From Ignavibacteria bacterium (GTDB lineage Bacteria > Bacteroidota > Ignavibacteria > OLB7): a stretch of DNA of 64,000 nt. Each line of letters begins with the position of its first letter. Position 1 is the stretch's first letter. This document shows, piece by piece, positions 62,400 through 64,000 of this stretch. The stretch is taken from the NCBI GenBank assembly GCA_020635205.1, contig JACKAE010000003.1:1002596-1066595 (forward strand). The letters are read 5' to 3'. The notes beneath the pieces are model-generated. The model saw only the letters and a list, made by a program, of their open reading frames with translations. It did not search any database and was not told the DNA's origin. Both the position numbers and the translations under genes were made by a program.

Positions 62400-62749
62400 T
62401 CTTTAAGACAAAAGAGGCTGAAAAGAAGAAAGTGTATTGAACTATACTTAAACGAAGAACAATTTTTTTACGAAAAAAAAGAAGCCTGTTTCGAGAGAAA
62501 GGAATTACTGTATATTATCACTGAAGTTAATTCTTCACGCTATCGGTATCTATGAAGACAGTCCCTCACCACGCCTTGAACTGTCAGTAAGGAACCGGAA
62601 GCACTCAGAGGAACATGAGTGAAGCCGGGAATTGCACATAGAAGAATCAAAAAGAAGACCGGAACTATAATCACGGGTGGTTGTTCGTTGTGTTCGTGTG
62701 GATATAACGAAAGGTCTATAATTCCCATTTATATTTTTGAGGTTGTTTC
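62400..62749. other. AT-rich intergenic region
   Basis: 350 bases with poly-A/T stretches and no gene. GGGAATTGCACATAGAAGAATC at about 62623 resembles a stretch at about 54325. The promoter of the secreted protein gene at 62750 should lie in the right half; I see no confident motif. Confidence 0.35.
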
Positions 62750-63721
62750 ATGAGGTCTCTATCTACGGGCGTTCTGTGCCTGACTTGTTTGTTATTGCTC
62801 TTTAGTGCTTCCTCGGTAGAGGCAAGATTTGCAATGGCTGGCGATGATGATATTTGTGCTCCGTTACCTACCCCGGGTGATCCTTACGGGAGTGATTGTC
62901 GATGTAGTGGTATACAACAGGAAGGAACACCGTCAGGAAAGTGTAAAAGGGGAGTGTATTTCGGAGAGTCTTTGTGTACAGGATATGAGGTCGGGACTCC
63001 GTGTGATGGTAACGGTGTTGATCCTATCGAACCAGAGTTCAAGGTTGAGATTCAGGATAGTGTCTTTGTTAATCTTCTACCACTTGAAGGAAGTGATACG
63101 TTGACAGCGCGTGATTTCTCTGCTGCTTATGAGTTTCATAACCTTTATGATTCGTGTAGAGTTATCTATACCTTTTCAGAGTTGTGGCAAGAAGAGGAAC
63201 GTCTTGAGTTATCGAACTGGGATTATGAGCATTTCGAGAAGAACAAGAATGCTGCTCAATTAAGTGCATTGAGCCGTTCAAAATCGTTTGTTGTTACGGG
63301 TGATACAGTAAGCTATTTCCGTTCTGTAAAGTGGTTTGATCCACGTTCGGGAAAGCGTCAACAGCTTGTTGATAACTTTTACTGCACTGATAGTCTAACC
63401 TATATCGTGAGTATGGTTAATGAGTTGACGAGTGCAAGAATTGAAGTAGAGCGTCTTCTTGTTGTGAGTGATGGAAGTGGACATATTATGACTTCAGGTG
63501 GGCTGCCTATTGCTGTTAGAAAATGGGTTCCGCCAACCGGGTGGAATGGAGTGAGTGCCTATGTTGATATAGAGATCACTGTTGAAGGATCGGGGTTATT
63601 TGATCCTGCACGGAAAGACGATATTGTTGGAAGACTTTCCAGAGCCTTAGAAGAGCCGTTCTATAGTACATACTACTCTCAGTTCAATGTTTCGTATGAG
63701 GTTGAAGAGGAGATAGAGTAG
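62750..63721 (+). CDS. secreted hypothetical protein
   Basis: 323 aa with a signal peptide (residues ~1-26, LCLTCLLLLFSASSVEA). The mature N-terminus is cysteine-rich (CAPLPTPGDPYGSDCRC, GKCKRG, SLCTGYEVGTPCDG), suggesting disulphides in an exported protein. The rest has no domain I recognise; it ends SYEVEEEIE and lacks a T9SS sorting domain. A GAGG ribosome binding site seven bases before the ATG supports the start. Codons are richer in A/T than in the array genes, so it may have a different origin. An intrinsic terminator follows. Confidence 0.7.
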   Translation: MRSLSTGVLCLTCLLLLFSASSVEARFAMAGDDDICAPLPTPGDPYGSDCRCSGIQQEGTPSGKCKRGVYFGESLCTGYEVGTPCDGNGVDPIEPEFKVEIQDSVFVNLLPLEGSDTLTARDFSAAYEFHNLYDSCRVIYTFSELWQEEERLELSNWDYEHFEKNKNAAQLSALSRSKSFVVTGDTVSYFRSVKWFDPRSGKRQQLVDNFYCTDSLTYIVSMVNELTSARIEVERLLVVSDGSGHIMTSGGLPIAVRKWVPPTGWNGVSAYVDIEITVEGSGLFDPARKDDIVGRLSRALEEPFYSTYYSQFNVSYEVEEEIE

Positions 63722-63751
63722 GTGAAATAGAGAGCGGAATCTATGAAGACA

Positions 63752-63779
63752 AAGCCCGGAGTGATCCGGGCTTTTTTTG
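63752..63779 (+). terminator. intrinsic terminator
   Basis: AAGCCCGG and CCGGGCTT form a perfect stem around AGTGAT and are followed by seven T. It lies 30 bases after the stop of the secreted protein gene. Confidence 0.9.
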
Positions 63780-63850
63780 TTGTGTTCCCTTGTTACTGAA
63801 GTCTGGTAGAACAAGCCTCTTCAGAAAAGTAACCGAAGCAGAAAACGGGA

Positions 63851-63988
63851 ATGAAGAGACTGGATAAAGCAAACAGAAGGAGAAATCCCCGTTCTGTTAC
63901 AATGGATCGTGACCTATTCAGTACGCAACCGAAAGGGAAGAAATCACGCAACAGAGAGTCGAATTCATTGAATTTAGGAAGAAAATAG
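63851..63988 (+). CDS. possible very small basic protein
   Basis: A 45-codon frame (MKRLDKANRRRNPRSVTMDR ...) with a high Arg/Lys content and a weak GGGA before the ATG. It has no recognised family. It may be a chance frame. Confidence 0.2.
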   Translation: MKRLDKANRRRNPRSVTMDRDLFSTQPKGKKSRNRESNSLNLGRK

Positions 63989-64000
63989 GCTTCTGGGTGG

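Noticed and set aside
1..64000. tRNA or rRNA genes
   Set aside because: I saw no tRNA-like T-loop/CCA pattern or rRNA core motif while reading the intergenic regions; a dedicated scan (tRNAscan-SE, Infernal) was not possible here.

Overview
The window looks like a chromosome segment from the Bacteroidota/Chlorobiota side of the FCB group; a Kapabacteria- or Ignavibacteria-like lineage is my guess. The evidence is a type IX secretion (Por) C-terminal sorting domain in the protein at 15442-16413, fibre proteins whose N-terminal modules are typical of this group, and two orphan regulators that fuse TPR repeats to a LuxR-type helix-turn-helix. There is no rRNA, tRNA, IS transposase or phage gene that I could support.

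Layout. 1-882: non-coding, with REP-like hairpins, three imperfect ~90-bp pyrimidine-rich repeats, and a promoter-to-terminator unit that may be a small RNA. 883-20669: a surface-protein region. It holds a small DUF1330-like protein, three of the four large secreted proteins built from YadA-head-like glycine/asparagine repeats (651, 2742 and 1204 aa), a TPR-LuxR regulator, an outer-membrane beta-barrel candidate and a T9SS cargo protein. 21030-59113: the core of the window. Nine full-length paralogues of 1053-1169 aa share one architecture: an N-terminal DUF4062 domain, a NACHT/STAND-type P-loop NTPase, a winged-helix-like segment, 40-residue TPR repeats and a conserved C-terminal cap. Seven lie head to tail without a break (21030-44158). 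One follows a fourth YadA-like gene (44398-48108), and one follows a regulator, a tandem repeat and an AAA/DUF4143 ATPase. 59346-64000: an HNH nuclease, a DUF4256 protein, small unknown proteins, a fragment of a type II restriction-modification methyltransferase and a secreted cysteine-containing protein.

The central observation is the paralogue array. Most neighbouring genes overlap by the same 14 bases, in which the last codons and stop of one gene contain the start of the next. Truncated 5' ends of further copies lie at the edges of the array and on both sides of the intervening YadA-like gene. N-terminal/NTPase types and TPR types are combined differently from gene to gene, and some TPR units are nearly identical at DNA level. 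This looks like a diversifying family of NLR-like sensors. By analogy with bacterial NACHT/Avs proteins and fungal NLRs, they may act in phage defence or another form of biological conflict. That function is inference: the sequence shows the architecture, the duplication and the mosaicism, not the activity.

The YadA-like genes show the same behaviour on the surface side. They are built from duplicated modules, contain long near-identical direct repeats, and carry G8-G9 tracts in their coding strand. The locus therefore combines two repeat-driven, expandable gene families side by side.
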